A stretch of DNA of 64,000 nucleotides, from positions 124,001 through 188,000 of the forward strand of contig NZ_VIWX01000002.1 in assembly GCF_007829955.1 (NCBI RefSeq), written 5' to 3'. Of this stretch, positions 18,667-27,706 are shown in pieces. The stretch comes from Saccharopolyspora dendranthemae. GTDB lineage: Bacteria; Actinomycetota; Actinomycetes; Mycobacteriales; Pseudonocardiaceae. Below the pieces are notes generated by a model. It saw only the letters and a list, made by a program, of their open reading frames with translations. It was not told where the DNA came from and made no database searches. The number at the start of each line of letters is the position of its first letter. Within the stretch, counting starts at the first letter, position 1. The position numbers were made by a program, and so were the translations under genes.

Positions 18667-20745
18667 TCAGCGCGCCAGGGACTTGCGCAAGAAGTCGACC
18701 TGCATGACCAGCAGGTTCTCGCTGGTCGTCTCGTCGGTGGGCATGTGGCTGACCCCTGCCAGCGGCAGCACCGTGTGGGGACGGGCGGCTGCCGTCAGGG
18801 CGGCCGACAAGCGCAGCCCGTGGGCGAGCACGACGTTGTCGTCGACCGTTCCGTGCACGATCAGCATCGGGCGTTCCAGCTTCGCGGCGTCCCGCAGCAG
18901 CGAGTTCGCCTCGTAGACCTCGGGAGACGTGTTCGGATCGCCGAGGTATCGCTCGGTGTAGTGGGTGTCGTAGAGCCGCCAGTCCACCACCCCCGCGCCC
19001 ACGATCGCGGCGTGGAAGACGTCCGGGCGGCGCAGCGCGGCGAGTCCCGCGAGGTACCCGCCGAACGACCAGCCGCGGATCGCGACCCGGTCCAGGTCCA
19101 GCTCGGGGTGCTCGGCAGCGGCGGCGTGCAGGGCGTCGACCTGGTCCTGCAGCGGGGGCCCTGCGAGATCGCCTGCGATGGCCCGGTCCCAGTCCGGTCC
19201 GCGCCCGGCCATCCCGCGACCATCGATCACCAGGACCGCGAAGCCCTGGTCGGCGAACCACTGCGAGGTCAGGTAGCCCTGCTGGCGCGCCAGCACGCGC
19301 TGGGCGTGCGGACCGCCGTAGGGATCCAGCAGCACCGGTAGCGGGCCGTCGGCCTCGGTGTACCCGCTCGGCAGCAGCAGGGCGCTGCGCAACCGGCGCT
19401 CGCCGAGGGTCAGCAGGCGGACGTTGAGGTTCAGGCCGTGCTCTTCGGCGTGGTTGTCGATCTCGGCGATCGTCGCGTCACCGCGACGCACGACGACACC
19501 GGTCCGCGGGCGGTCGAGGCCGCTCGTGGCCACGACCAGAACGTCGCCGCCGCGAGTGCCGATGTGCACACCGGAACCGCTGGTCAGCCGTTCGTGCCCG
19601 GCGGAGGTGACGCGGTAGAGGTGGACCTCGGCCGGGTCCTCCTCGGAGCCGGAGACCAGCACGTCGTCGGTGCCGATGTCGACGATGCCGCGCACCTGCA
19701 GCGGCGCGGACGTCCACGGCCGGTCGCCGACGAGCAGGCGGTAAGCACCCTCGGCCGCGTCGATGCGCACGAGCTCACCACCCGGCGTCCAGGACGGCCA
19801 GCCCGGCTTGATGTCGATCCACTGCGGGTCGGTGTCGCGGTGGACCTCGCGAGTGGTGCCCGTCTCGGTGTCCACCGCGAGCACCAGCTGGGTCCGCTGG
19901 TCCCGGGTCTGCACCGCGATCAGCGGACTGCCGTGCCGCGACCAGTGCGCGGTCACGAGGTACGGGTAGGTGCTCCGGTCCCACTCGACGGCGACGCGTT
20001 CGCCGTCGAGACCGATCGCGGACAGCGTGACCTCGGCGTTGGCGGTGCCCGCTGCCGGGTACCGGGTGGCCACCGGCTCGCGGTCGGGATGTGCCGGATC
20101 GCCCAGGTACCAGTGCCCGACAGGGGATTCGTCGACGCGCGCGACCAGCAGCGCGTTCCCGGTGGGTGCCCACCAGTAGCCGCGGTGGCGGTCCATCTCC
20201 TCGGCCGCGATGAATTCGGCCGCTCCCCAGGTGACGGCGTCGCCGTCCGGTTCGGCCAGGGCGCGGTCCCCGGAGCCGTCCGCAGCGATGATCCGCAGCT
20301 GGCCGCGGGACAGGTAGGCGATGTGCCTGCCGTCGGGGGAGGGGCGCGGGTCGGCGACGGGCTGCTGGACCGGGAGCTCGCGCGCCTCACCGGTCGCGAC
20401 CGCCACGGCGAACAGTCGGCCGGACAGGGTGAACACGACCAGTTCGCCCTCGCGGTCGGTGCTGTAACCGGTGATCCCGGTCGCCCGCTCGCGCGCGCGT
20501 TCGCGACGCGCCTGCTCCTCGGCGGTCACCTGGTCGTCGGCCTGCAGCTTCGCCGGATCCACCAGCAGCCGCTCGGTTCCGCTGGCGGTGTCCAGCACCC
20601 ACAGCGCGGTCGTGCGGTCGGTGCCGCTGGTCGAGCGCAGGAACAGCACCCGCGCACCGTCGCCGACGACGGTGAAGTTGCGAGGTGCACCGAGGCTGAA
20701 GCCCTGGGTGCGCGCGCTCCGGCGAGGAAACGATGCGGACGACAT
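18667..20745 (-). CDS. S9 family serine peptidase (dipeptidyl peptidase IV-like)
   Basis: 692 residues. The N-terminal two thirds is a beta-propeller like DPP-IV (repeated DGRHIAYLSRGQLRII-type blades). The C-terminal alpha/beta hydrolase domain has nucleophile Ser in GWSFGGYLAG (about residue 550), Asp in VDDNV and His in GVSHMPTDE. No signal peptide is seen, so it is probably cytosolic and acts on short peptides. ATG 20745 gives MSSASFPRRSARTQG; an in-frame start further upstream (20784) is less convincing. Confidence 0.9.
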   Translation of the reverse strand: MSSASFPRRSARTQGFSLGAPRNFTVVGDGARVLFLRSTSGTDRTTALWVLDTASGTERLLVDPAKLQADDQVTAEEQARRERARERATGITGYSTDREGELVVFTLSGRLFAVAVATGEARELPVQQPVADPRPSPDGRHIAYLSRGQLRIIAADGSGDRALAEPDGDAVTWGAAEFIAAEEMDRHRGYWWAPTGNALLVARVDESPVGHWYLGDPAHPDREPVATRYPAAGTANAEVTLSAIGLDGERVAVEWDRSTYPYLVTAHWSRHGSPLIAVQTRDQRTQLVLAVDTETGTTREVHRDTDPQWIDIKPGWPSWTPGGELVRIDAAEGAYRLLVGDRPWTSAPLQVRGIVDIGTDDVLVSGSEEDPAEVHLYRVTSAGHERLTSGSGVHIGTRGGDVLVVATSGLDRPRTGVVVRRGDATIAEIDNHAEEHGLNLNVRLLTLGERRLRSALLLPSGYTEADGPLPVLLDPYGGPHAQRVLARQQGYLTSQWFADQGFAVLVIDGRGMAGRGPDWDRAIAGDLAGPPLQDQVDALHAAAAEHPELDLDRVAIRGWSFGGYLAGLAALRRPDVFHAAIVGAGVVDWRLYDTHYTERYLGDPNTSPEVYEANSLLRDAAKLERPMLIVHGTVDDNVVLAHGLRLSAALTAAARPHTVLPLAGVSHMPTDETTSENLLVMQVDFLRKSLAR

Positions 20746-21020
20746 GCGAACCAGCCTGCCATTGCGCGCGCGGTCACGCCGCACCAGGGCCGCCGCGCAT
20801 CGGAGCGGTGGCGATGGGCGTTGGCCGCGACCGGTTTTGGTGCGCGCAGCCGTGAGCGGGCGCGGAGGATTCGTCTCCGGGTGGGGGATTCGCCGGTGTG
20901 TTGGCAGGGGGTCGGGAGGGGGTCGCCGGGCAGGGTCCGGGGTGATCCAGCAAGGCCCGCAGCGACTTCCGAATTTCGGGCGTGCGGGCCGTCGACCCAG
21001 AGACGGATGAGAACTGCGCC

Positions 21021-21950
21021 ATGTACCTGTCGATGGTGGTGCCGTGCTTCAACGAGGAGCACGGATTGCAACGGCTGCGCGATGCGCTGGTGGAAGCGCT
21101 GGCCGGTCACGTCCGGGAGTACGAGGTGATCCTCGTCGACGACGGCAGCACCGATCGGACGCTGTCCGAGGCCCGGCGCCTGAGCGAGCAGGACCCGCGG
21201 TTCCGGTACGTGTCGTTGAGCCGGAACTTCGGCAAGGAACCCGCGATGCTGTGCGGACTGCGGCACGCCCGCGGGAGCAGGGTGGCGGTGCTCGACGCCG
21301 ATCTGCAGCATCCGCCGGGCCTGCTGCCCAGGATGTTGGTGCTGCTCGACACCGGCTACGACCAGGTCGTCGCGCGGCGTGGCCGCTCCGGTGAAGGGGC
21401 CTGGAGAACGGCGTTGTCCCGCATCTACTACCGGCTGGCGCGGCGCGCGTTGGACGTGCGGCTGCACGACGGAGCCGGCGACTTCCGGGTGCTGTCGCGG
21501 AGGGCGGTCGACGCGCTGCTGTCGTTGCCCGAGCACCACCGGTTCTCCAAGGGCCTGTTCGCCTGGATCGGTTTCGAGACCGGCCAGATCACCTACCGCA
21601 ACGTGCCTCGCGAGACGGGGGAGTCGAGGTGGCGGCTGTCGGCCCTGGTCGATCACGGCTTCGACGGGCTGATCTCCTTCAACGACACACCGTTGCGCCC
21701 GGCGATCTACCTCGGTCCGGTGATCGCCGGTCTCGCCGGCTCCCTCGCGTGCAGGCGGCAGCCTGGGATGGCGGGGCTCCTGGCCCTGGGTGGTGTCCAG
21801 GTGTTCCTGCTCGGCGTGCTGGGCGAGTACCTGGGGCGCAGCTGCGCCGAGTCCCGGCGACGGCCGCACTACCTGGTCAAGGAGTGCGGGCCGATCCGGG
21901 CGCAGCTGCCCGACGGGCACCGGTCGCAGACCGCGGAACTGGTGTCGTGA
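21021..21950 (+). CDS. Polyprenyl-phosphate glycosyltransferase (GT2, GtrB/CsbB-like)
   Basis: 309 residues. The GT2 domain (about 1-220) has VVPCFNEE, VDDGSTDRT and the DXD-type DADLQHPPG. Two C-terminal membrane helices (about 235-285) are characteristic of GtrB, CsbB and DPM1-like enzymes. These charge undecaprenyl or decaprenyl phosphate with a sugar (GlcNAc in CsbB) on the inner membrane face. The stop overlaps the next gene (TGATG), a GtrA-YfhO fusion, strongly suggesting a joint pathway. Start: ATG 21021 (MYLSMVVPCF) is preferred over an upstream in-frame codon at 20982. Confidence 0.9.
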   Translation: MYLSMVVPCFNEEHGLQRLRDALVEALAGHVREYEVILVDDGSTDRTLSEARRLSEQDPRFRYVSLSRNFGKEPAMLCGLRHARGSRVAVLDADLQHPPGLLPRMLVLLDTGYDQVVARRGRSGEGAWRTALSRIYYRLARRALDVRLHDGAGDFRVLSRRAVDALLSLPEHHRFSKGLFAWIGFETGQITYRNVPRETGESRWRLSALVDHGFDGLISFNDTPLRPAIYLGPVIAGLAGSLACRRQPGMAGLLALGGVQVFLLGVLGEYLGRSCAESRRRPHYLVKECGPIRAQLPDGHRSQTAELVS

Positions 21951-24379
21951 TGCGGCGGTTGGTCAGCTCCACCCAGTTCGGCAGGTTCGCGCTGGTCGGC
22001 GGGGCGAACACGGCCGTGCACTGGGCGGTGTACCTGTCGTTGTGGCTGGTGCTGCCGTACTTGCTGGCGCACGTGCTGGCCACCGGCGCGGCGATGCTGT
22101 GCTCCTACGCGCTCAACTGCCGGTTCACCTTCCGGGTACCGGCGCGCGGACGATCCTTGCTGCTGTTCCTGCTGGCGAACCTCGTGCTGCTGGGCGTGAG
22201 CACTTCCGCGGTGGCGCTGGCCGTCGCCGTGCTCGGGGCCGATCCGAGGCTCGCGCCGCTGGTGGGGGTCGCGCTCGTACCGGTGACGTTCATGGCTACC
22301 CGCGCGACGCTCGCCCGTCGGGTTCGAGTCGAGTGGCGCGGTGCGGCCGGGGTGGGCGCGCTGGTGGCGGGGCTCGGCGCGTTGCCGCTGATGGTGAACT
22401 CCTCGTTCTACTTCGCCGATGACAGCGCCGCGCAGTTCCTGCCGATGTGGCATCGACTCGGCGAGCGGCTCCTGGCGGGGGAGTGGGCGTTCGGGCTGGA
22501 ACCTGACTCGTGGATGGGCGGGAACCTGGCGGCCGAGTCGCTGTTCGGCATCTGGAATCCCGTGCACCTGCTGGACTTCGTCCTGGTCGCGCTGATCGGC
22601 GACCTCGCGGTCGCCGCAGCGGTGGTGAAGATCCAGTTCCTGGTGCTGCTGGGTGTCGGCAGCTACCTGCTGTGCCGGAGCTACAGCGCGAAACCCGCTG
22701 CGGCGTCGGCGGTGTCGGTGGCCCTGCCGGTCTCAGGCTTCGTGCTGCACTTCCAGGCGGCGAGCTGGGCGGGTGGGCTGATGGGCTTCGCGTGGCTGCC
22801 CTGGTCGTGGTGGGCGCTGCGGCGGTACGTGGCGGGAGACGCGCCTGCCCTGATGCCGTTCGTGTTCTGCTACCTGTGCGTCTCCGCCGGTGATCCCTAC
22901 GGGCTCCTGGCGCTGTGCCTGGTCTTCGCGGCACTGGCCGTCGAACCCGGCCGCTGCCGGTTGATCGGGATCGGCGCGTCGGTTGCCGCGTGCCTGCCCT
23001 TGGTGTTCTGGCCGGTGCTGGCGACCTCCGCGGTGGGATGGCGGTCCGGGCGCGAACTGTTCAACTCCGGTCTGCTGGTGCCGGGCATCGGCGACTTGCT
23101 CAACGCGAGCACGCCTGCGTTCCTGCCGCAGATCCTCTCCTTCGGCGACTACCGGATGACGGTTCCCAGCACCTTCCTCGCGTGGTTCGCGGTTCCGCTG
23201 CTGCCGTGGGTGGCGTGGCGGGAGATGCCGTGGCGGCGTTGCGCCGCAGTCGTTCTCGTCGCGGCTTGCTATGCCCTGCTCTGCCTGGGTCCGTCGAACG
23301 TGTGGATGTTCCGCTGGCCGCTGCGGCACATCGCCGTCCTGCACCTCGCGATCGCGGTGCTGCTGGCGGTGGCCCTCTCCGCCGGTCTGCGCAGCGATCG
23401 GGCGCGGAGGCGAGCGGTCGCTTCGGCGGCGCTGCTGCTGGCGGGCGGCTACCTGGCGTTCGCGGCCTGGCCGGCGCAGGCGCCGAAGCACCTCGTCGGG
23501 CTGGTGCTGGTCACCGGGCTGCTGGTGTGGGCGCTGCGCTCCGCGCTGTTCCCGGTCCTGCACCTGGGCACCGCGCTGGTGCTGGCCGCGCAACTGCTGT
23601 GGTTCCCGGTCAACCGCGATGTCGCCGACTACCACTTCCCGGTCGACGTCGCCGAGCTGCGCCGGCAGCACGCGCCGCTGCGCGACGGCACGGTGGTGCA
23701 GATCGCGGCCCGCGAGCTGATCCCGCAGGAGCGGATCGACGATCGCAGCATCTGGTCGGACCTGCTGCTGGGCAACATGCACGCGGCCGCTGGTGTGGCG
23801 AGCCTGGTGTCCTACACCGGAATCGGGCACGACGCCCTGCACGAGGCGTTGTGCCTCAACTACTTCGGCGGCACCTGCTCGCGAGCCTACGACCGCTTGT
23901 GGGGTCCTGACCGCTTGGCCGACCAGCTCAAGGCCACCCACGTCGTGGTGCAGCGCAGGCTGCGGGAGGTCACTGAACCACCACCGGGCTGGCACCTCTC
24001 CGAGCGCACCCCCGAGGTCGTGGTGCTCACCCGGATCGCGCCCGTCCCGTGGCCGCACGGACGGTTGAGCGCTGCGCGCGGTCCGCGGGTGGTGGCGGAC
24101 GTCCAGCGCAGTGCTCGCGTCGAGACCGTCCGCTTCACCGGGAGCGGGGAGCTCGTCTTCGCCCGGCTGTTCTGGCCCGGTTACCGGGCGTCGGTGGACG
24201 GCGTCCCAGTGCCGCTCACCGCGACCGGATCCGGGCTGCTCACCGCACGAATCCCGCGAGGGATCGGGGGTGGTGAGCTGACGCTCTCGTGGACTCCACC
24301 GGGTGCCGAGGCCGGGGTGCTGCTGGTCGCGGTGGGAGCGCTGGGAGCCCTGCTGATGTCGCGGCGGCGACCGTGCTGA
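21950..24379 (+). CDS. GtrA-YfhO fusion, flippase plus GT-C glycosyltransferase
   Basis: 809 residues. Residues about 10-125 form a four-helix GtrA domain (QFGRFALVGGANTAVHW, YALNCRFTFR). The rest is a YfhO-like polytopic GT-C enzyme: helices to about residue 600, Asp157-Asp158 in the first outer loop (FADDSAAQF), and an extracytoplasmic C-terminal beta domain with FWPGYRASVDGVPVPL, matching the YfhO end motif. In Bacillus, CsbB, GtcA and YfhO are separate proteins that glycosylate lipoteichoic acid. Here flipping and transfer are combined. ATG 21950 overlaps the GT2 stop; GTG 21947 is also possible. The acceptor glycan is unknown. Confidence 0.85.
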   Translation: MRRLVSSTQFGRFALVGGANTAVHWAVYLSLWLVLPYLLAHVLATGAAMLCSYALNCRFTFRVPARGRSLLLFLLANLVLLGVSTSAVALAVAVLGADPRLAPLVGVALVPVTFMATRATLARRVRVEWRGAAGVGALVAGLGALPLMVNSSFYFADDSAAQFLPMWHRLGERLLAGEWAFGLEPDSWMGGNLAAESLFGIWNPVHLLDFVLVALIGDLAVAAAVVKIQFLVLLGVGSYLLCRSYSAKPAAASAVSVALPVSGFVLHFQAASWAGGLMGFAWLPWSWWALRRYVAGDAPALMPFVFCYLCVSAGDPYGLLALCLVFAALAVEPGRCRLIGIGASVAACLPLVFWPVLATSAVGWRSGRELFNSGLLVPGIGDLLNASTPAFLPQILSFGDYRMTVPSTFLAWFAVPLLPWVAWREMPWRRCAAVVLVAACYALLCLGPSNVWMFRWPLRHIAVLHLAIAVLLAVALSAGLRSDRARRRAVASAALLLAGGYLAFAAWPAQAPKHLVGLVLVTGLLVWALRSALFPVLHLGTALVLAAQLLWFPVNRDVADYHFPVDVAELRRQHAPLRDGTVVQIAARELIPQERIDDRSIWSDLLLGNMHAAAGVASLVSYTGIGHDALHEALCLNYFGGTCSRAYDRLWGPDRLADQLKATHVVVQRRLREVTEPPPGWHLSERTPEVVVLTRIAPVPWPHGRLSAARGPRVVADVQRSARVETVRFTGSGELVFARLFWPGYRASVDGVPVPLTATGSGLLTARIPRGIGGGELTLSWTPPGAEAGVLLVAVGALGALLMSRRRPC

Positions 24380-26037
24380 GGGCGGGCGTCTTGCTGCTGG
24401 TGGTCGCGCTGTCGCTGGCGGCACCCGGGGTCGCAGCAGCGGGTTCGCCGAGGCCGTCGCACCTGCAGGTGGTGGCGCACCCGGACGACGACATGCTGTT
24501 CATGAGCCCGGACGTGCCCTTGGCGATCCGCGCGGGCGCGCGGGTGACCACGGTGTTCCTCACCGCGGGGGAGAGCGACGTGCAGCCGCAGGCCGAGTAC
24601 GCGGCGAGCCGGCAGGCCGGAGCGCGCGCCGCGTTCGCTGCGATGGCCGGAGTGGCCGACGAGTGGACGCGCTCGGTGCTGGAACTGCCCGGACACCGGC
24701 TGGTGGAGTGGTATCGGCTCCGGCAGCGGCCTTCCGTGGGCCTGGTCTTCCTCGGGTTGCCCGACGACAACAACCCGCGTTCGCGGCACGCGCTGAGCAG
24801 GTTGTGGCACGAGCCCGGCCACCGCGAGCGCACCATCACCGCGGCCGGCTCGATCGTGCCCCCGACCAGCCACGACCGGGCTTCGGTGATCGAGTGCCTG
24901 ATCAGGTTGCGGGAGACGTTCGCGCCGACGCTCATCCGCGCGCAGGACCCTCGACCGGATCCGCGCTACCAGCAGCAGTGGGGCAGCGCGCACGACCACC
25001 CAGACCACGTCGCAGCCGCCCGGTTCACCGAAACCGCGCTGCGCGCAACAGGTCTGCCGCTGCTGAACTACCGCGACTACAACGTGGCCGATGCGCCACC
25101 GAACCTCCCGGAACGCGTCGTCGCCGACAAGCGCGCGGTCTTCGCCCGCTACGCAGAGCACGACTCGCAGGTGAGCCTCGGCGAGCCCTACGACGCCTGG
25201 ATCGCTTCGATGCGCCTGCGCCGACCGCCGGGAACGCGTTGGGCGAGCGCCGACGGCCACGTCCAGGTGCGCCGGAACGAGCTGGTGCTCAGCAGATCCG
25301 GCGTAGAGTCCGTTGTGGACACACCGGGGTTCGTGCCGCGCGACGGTTCCGCGTCGTTCGCCGGGCCCGGCACGATCGTCGCGCAGGAACGCGATTCCGG
25401 AGCGGTGTGGCTCAAGGAGGGGCCTCGGTCGTGGCGACCGCTGGGCCTGCCACCGCCGCGAAACCCGGGGGTGGACCTCGGCCCGCCCTCGGCCGTGCCG
25501 GTGCGGGACGGCGTGGTCGTCGCCCTCCGGGACGCGGGAGGCGGAGTGAGCGTTCGCACCGCAGGAGGGTGGTGCCGTCTCGGTGGGAACGACGTCGGTG
25601 ACGAGGTCTCCGCAGTGGTCGGATCCGGTGGAGCGGTCCACGTGCTGGCCGCCTCCCGCAGCGGGATGCTCCACTGGCGCCTCACCGCGGCCGGGTGCGG
25701 TCAACAGGTGACCTCCGGCGAACGGCCCGTCGGCGCCATCGCCACGACCAGCGGATACGCCACGTACCGGGACGTGCGGGGAGATCTCGTGGTGCTGGCC
25801 GAGGCCGCCGGGTGGACGCGCGTGCGGACGATCGACGCGCGAGCCATCTCCGATCCGGCGATCGCGCCCGGGCCCGTGCTCGCCGCCCGCAACGCTGACG
25901 GTCTCCTGGTGATCTACGAGCCGGAGGGCGAGACCACACTCGGCCCCATCGAGTCCCAGCCGGCGCTGTCCCCGGACGGCGACCAGGCCGCCGCCCTCAC
26001 GGGCGACGGCCTGGTCCGGACCTTTCGCGTGCCCTAG
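24373..26037 (+). CDS. Secreted PIG-L/LmbE deacetylase with C-terminal beta domain
   Basis: 554 residues. A clear signal peptide (about 1-23, LRAGVLLLVVALSLAAPGVAAA) is followed by a PIG-L domain with zinc motifs AHPDDD (residues 35-40) and HDHPDH (207-212). Residues about 290-554 are repetitive beta-rich sequence resembling a propeller (several TAGGWCRLG-, AAGWTRV-like turns). PIG-L enzymes remove acetyl from N-acetylglucosamine-type sugars. GTG 24373 overlaps the fusion gene by 7 bp. Inferred role: outside the membrane, deacetylates the sugar installed by the two upstream proteins. Its TAG stop shares CTAG with the opposing permease gene. Confidence 0.85.
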   Translation: MLRAGVLLLVVALSLAAPGVAAAGSPRPSHLQVVAHPDDDMLFMSPDVPLAIRAGARVTTVFLTAGESDVQPQAEYAASRQAGARAAFAAMAGVADEWTRSVLELPGHRLVEWYRLRQRPSVGLVFLGLPDDNNPRSRHALSRLWHEPGHRERTITAAGSIVPPTSHDRASVIECLIRLRETFAPTLIRAQDPRPDPRYQQQWGSAHDHPDHVAAARFTETALRATGLPLLNYRDYNVADAPPNLPERVVADKRAVFARYAEHDSQVSLGEPYDAWIASMRLRRPPGTRWASADGHVQVRRNELVLSRSGVESVVDTPGFVPRDGSASFAGPGTIVAQERDSGAVWLKEGPRSWRPLGLPPPRNPGVDLGPPSAVPVRDGVVVALRDAGGGVSVRTAGGWCRLGGNDVGDEVSAVVGSGGAVHVLAASRSGMLHWRLTAAGCGQQVTSGERPVGAIATTSGYATYRDVRGDLVVLAEAAGWTRVRTIDARAISDPAIAPGPVLAARNADGLLVIYEPEGETTLGPIESQPALSPDGDQAAALTGDGLVRTFRVP

Positions 26038-27377
26038 GCCGACGCGCCTGCGGCCTCCGGTGCACCGGTGCGCGGCACGCGGTGCTCGCCGGGGTCGCTG
26101 TCGTCCTTCATGCGCAGCGACAGCACGCCCACCGCCAGGTACATCAGGCAGAACACGATCGTCGCGCCCCCGCCGCCGACCAGCGGGTACAGCACCGTGA
26201 CCACGACCGGGCCGACGAAAGCCGCGCCACCGGCACCGAAGTTCAGCACCGCCAGCGCCGAACCCTTGTCCTTGGTGGCCACCATCGAAGGCATCAGCGC
26301 CGACAGCGGCACGAAACCGGCCAGCACCAGCCCGTAGACCACGCCCAGCACGGCGGCCACGGCGAAGCTCTGCGTGGCGATCGAGCTGAAGTACCAGAGC
26401 GGGGTGGCGATCGCGCAGCCCACGCAACCGAACCAGGTCACCGTGCGACGCCAGCCGAAGCGGTCGCCGAACACGCCGAAGAACAGGTTCGCCAGGATGT
26501 TCGCGCCGTAGGCGATCGACGCCAGCGACGCGACCTGGGCGGCGGTGAGGAACCCGCCGTCCGGAGCCGCCGGCCCGAAGGTGAACGGGAACATGGCGAA
26601 GAACCCGTACTGCGGTGCGGTGTTCACGATCCGGATCAGGCCGCCAGCCAGCACGCGGCGGTCGCGCCACAGGATGTCCACGCCCTCCGCCAGCCGCTTC
26701 AGGCTGCGCGGGTTCTCGACCGTTTCGTCCGCGATCGGCTTCAGCCCGTGCTCCTCGCGCACCGCGAACGAACCGAGCAGCACACCGCAGGTCACCACGA
26801 CCAGCGACAACACCAGGGTCTGGTAGTCGGTCAGCCCGAACACGCCGATCGACAGCGCGGCCAGCGCGGCGCCCAGCGTCGGCAGGCCACCGGTGAAGGC
26901 GAACCAGAACCAGCCGGCGACCGAACCCCGCATCTTCGTCGGGCTCGCGACCTGCGCCCACGCCAGGAACGAGAACGCGAACAGCGGGTAGGCCAGCCCG
27001 CGGATGCCGTAGGTGGCGACGATGAACACCGCGTTGTGCGAAGGCAGCGCCGCGAACAGGAACAGGCACTCGAACCCGACCCACCAGGCGCCGCCCAGCC
27101 ACATCACGCGGCGCGGACCCCAGATCGCCGAGAGCGTTCCGGAGAACCAGGCCGCGATCATGGCCGCGACCCCGTAGAGCGTCACCGTGGCGAACGAGGC
27201 GGTCGCGCCCGGGAGCGAACCGCCCTCGGGGCGCTGCAGGTAATCGGACAGGAACGTGGTCTCCACGCCGTCGCCGATCATGAAGATCAGCACGGCGACG
27301 AAGCCCCAGAAGAGCTGGCGCGGGATGCCTATGCGGTCGAGGAGACCAGGCGAGCCGGCTGCGGAAGTTTGGGACAT
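26034..27377 (-). CDS. Polyol permease-family MFS transporter (RbtT/CsbX type)
   Basis: 447 residues, 12 membrane helices. The sequence around IGIPRQLFWGFVAVLIFMIGDG and FLSDYL resembles the polyol permease family (ribitol RbtT, arabinitol DalT, CsbX). It would import a polyol or sugar with protons. It has its own promoter region with a GTTAAC-N9-GTTAAT site shared with the catabolic operon at 28.6 kb. ATG 27377 has GGAG in good position. It ends by overlapping the PIG-L stop in convergent orientation. Confidence 0.85.
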   Translation of the reverse strand: MSQTSAAGSPGLLDRIGIPRQLFWGFVAVLIFMIGDGVETTFLSDYLQRPEGGSLPGATASFATVTLYGVAAMIAAWFSGTLSAIWGPRRVMWLGGAWWVGFECLFLFAALPSHNAVFIVATYGIRGLAYPLFAFSFLAWAQVASPTKMRGSVAGWFWFAFTGGLPTLGAALAALSIGVFGLTDYQTLVLSLVVVTCGVLLGSFAVREEHGLKPIADETVENPRSLKRLAEGVDILWRDRRVLAGGLIRIVNTAPQYGFFAMFPFTFGPAAPDGGFLTAAQVASLASIAYGANILANLFFGVFGDRFGWRRTVTWFGCVGCAIATPLWYFSSIATQSFAVAAVLGVVYGLVLAGFVPLSALMPSMVATKDKGSALAVLNFGAGGAAFVGPVVVTVLYPLVGGGGATIVFCLMYLAVGVLSLRMKDDSDPGEHRVPRTGAPEAAGASA

Positions 27378-27455
27378 CACTGTCTCCAACAGGGTCGGAT
27401 GTTCGGCGCTCGATGCGCCAGCCAACGAATGCCGGACATCATGCACCCTGTTGAA

Positions 27456-27476
27456 GTTAACGCACAAGATGTTAAT
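27456..27476. promoter_or_regulatory. DeoR operator candidate, site A
   Basis: GTTAAC-N9-GTTAAT, upstream of the permease gene. The identical pattern and spacing recurs at 28565-28585 ahead of the catabolic operon. Because ATTAAC is the complement of GTTAAT, the site is also a near-palindrome. DeoR-type binding is inferred. Confidence 0.6.
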
Positions 27477-27645
27477 TCTTTTGTGACTGCTTTGGTGGGC
27501 CTTCTCGTGGGGTGGTTCAGGCCTGCATGTTTCTTCCGCCGCTCTGGGTTTGGGCCTTACTGACAACTACTCAGTGGTCTTTTTGCGTGGCGGTGCGGGT
27601 AGCGGAACCTCAGACGCCTTCTGGCTCCGGGATCCGAGGCTTATG

Positions 27646-27670
27646 AAGCGACTTCGTCGCTTGCCTGACG
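27646..27670. repeat. Hairpin repeat, copy 2
   Basis: AAGCGAC and GTCGCTT form a 7-bp stem with loop TTC, followed by TTGCCTGACG. It is related to 2-26 (22 of 25 identical). It lies 45 bp after the DeoR stop and may double as that gene's terminator. Confidence 0.55.
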
Positions 27671-27706
27671 TGGGTTGCTTGGTCCTGGTCCTGGTCCTGC
27701 TTGGTC

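Larger units (their letters stand above)
27378..27706. other. Intergenic region: permease control site and DeoR 3' end
   Basis: No gene is supported here. From left to right it holds the permease leader, the operator candidate at 27456-27476, an AT-richer promoter stretch, the hairpin repeat at 27646-27670 and three GGTCCT units at 27681-27698 just after the DeoR stop. Confidence 0.7.

Noticed and set aside
27681..27698. GGTCCT triplet repeat as a CRISPR or regulatory array.
   Set aside because: Three 6-bp units only; likely simple sequence.
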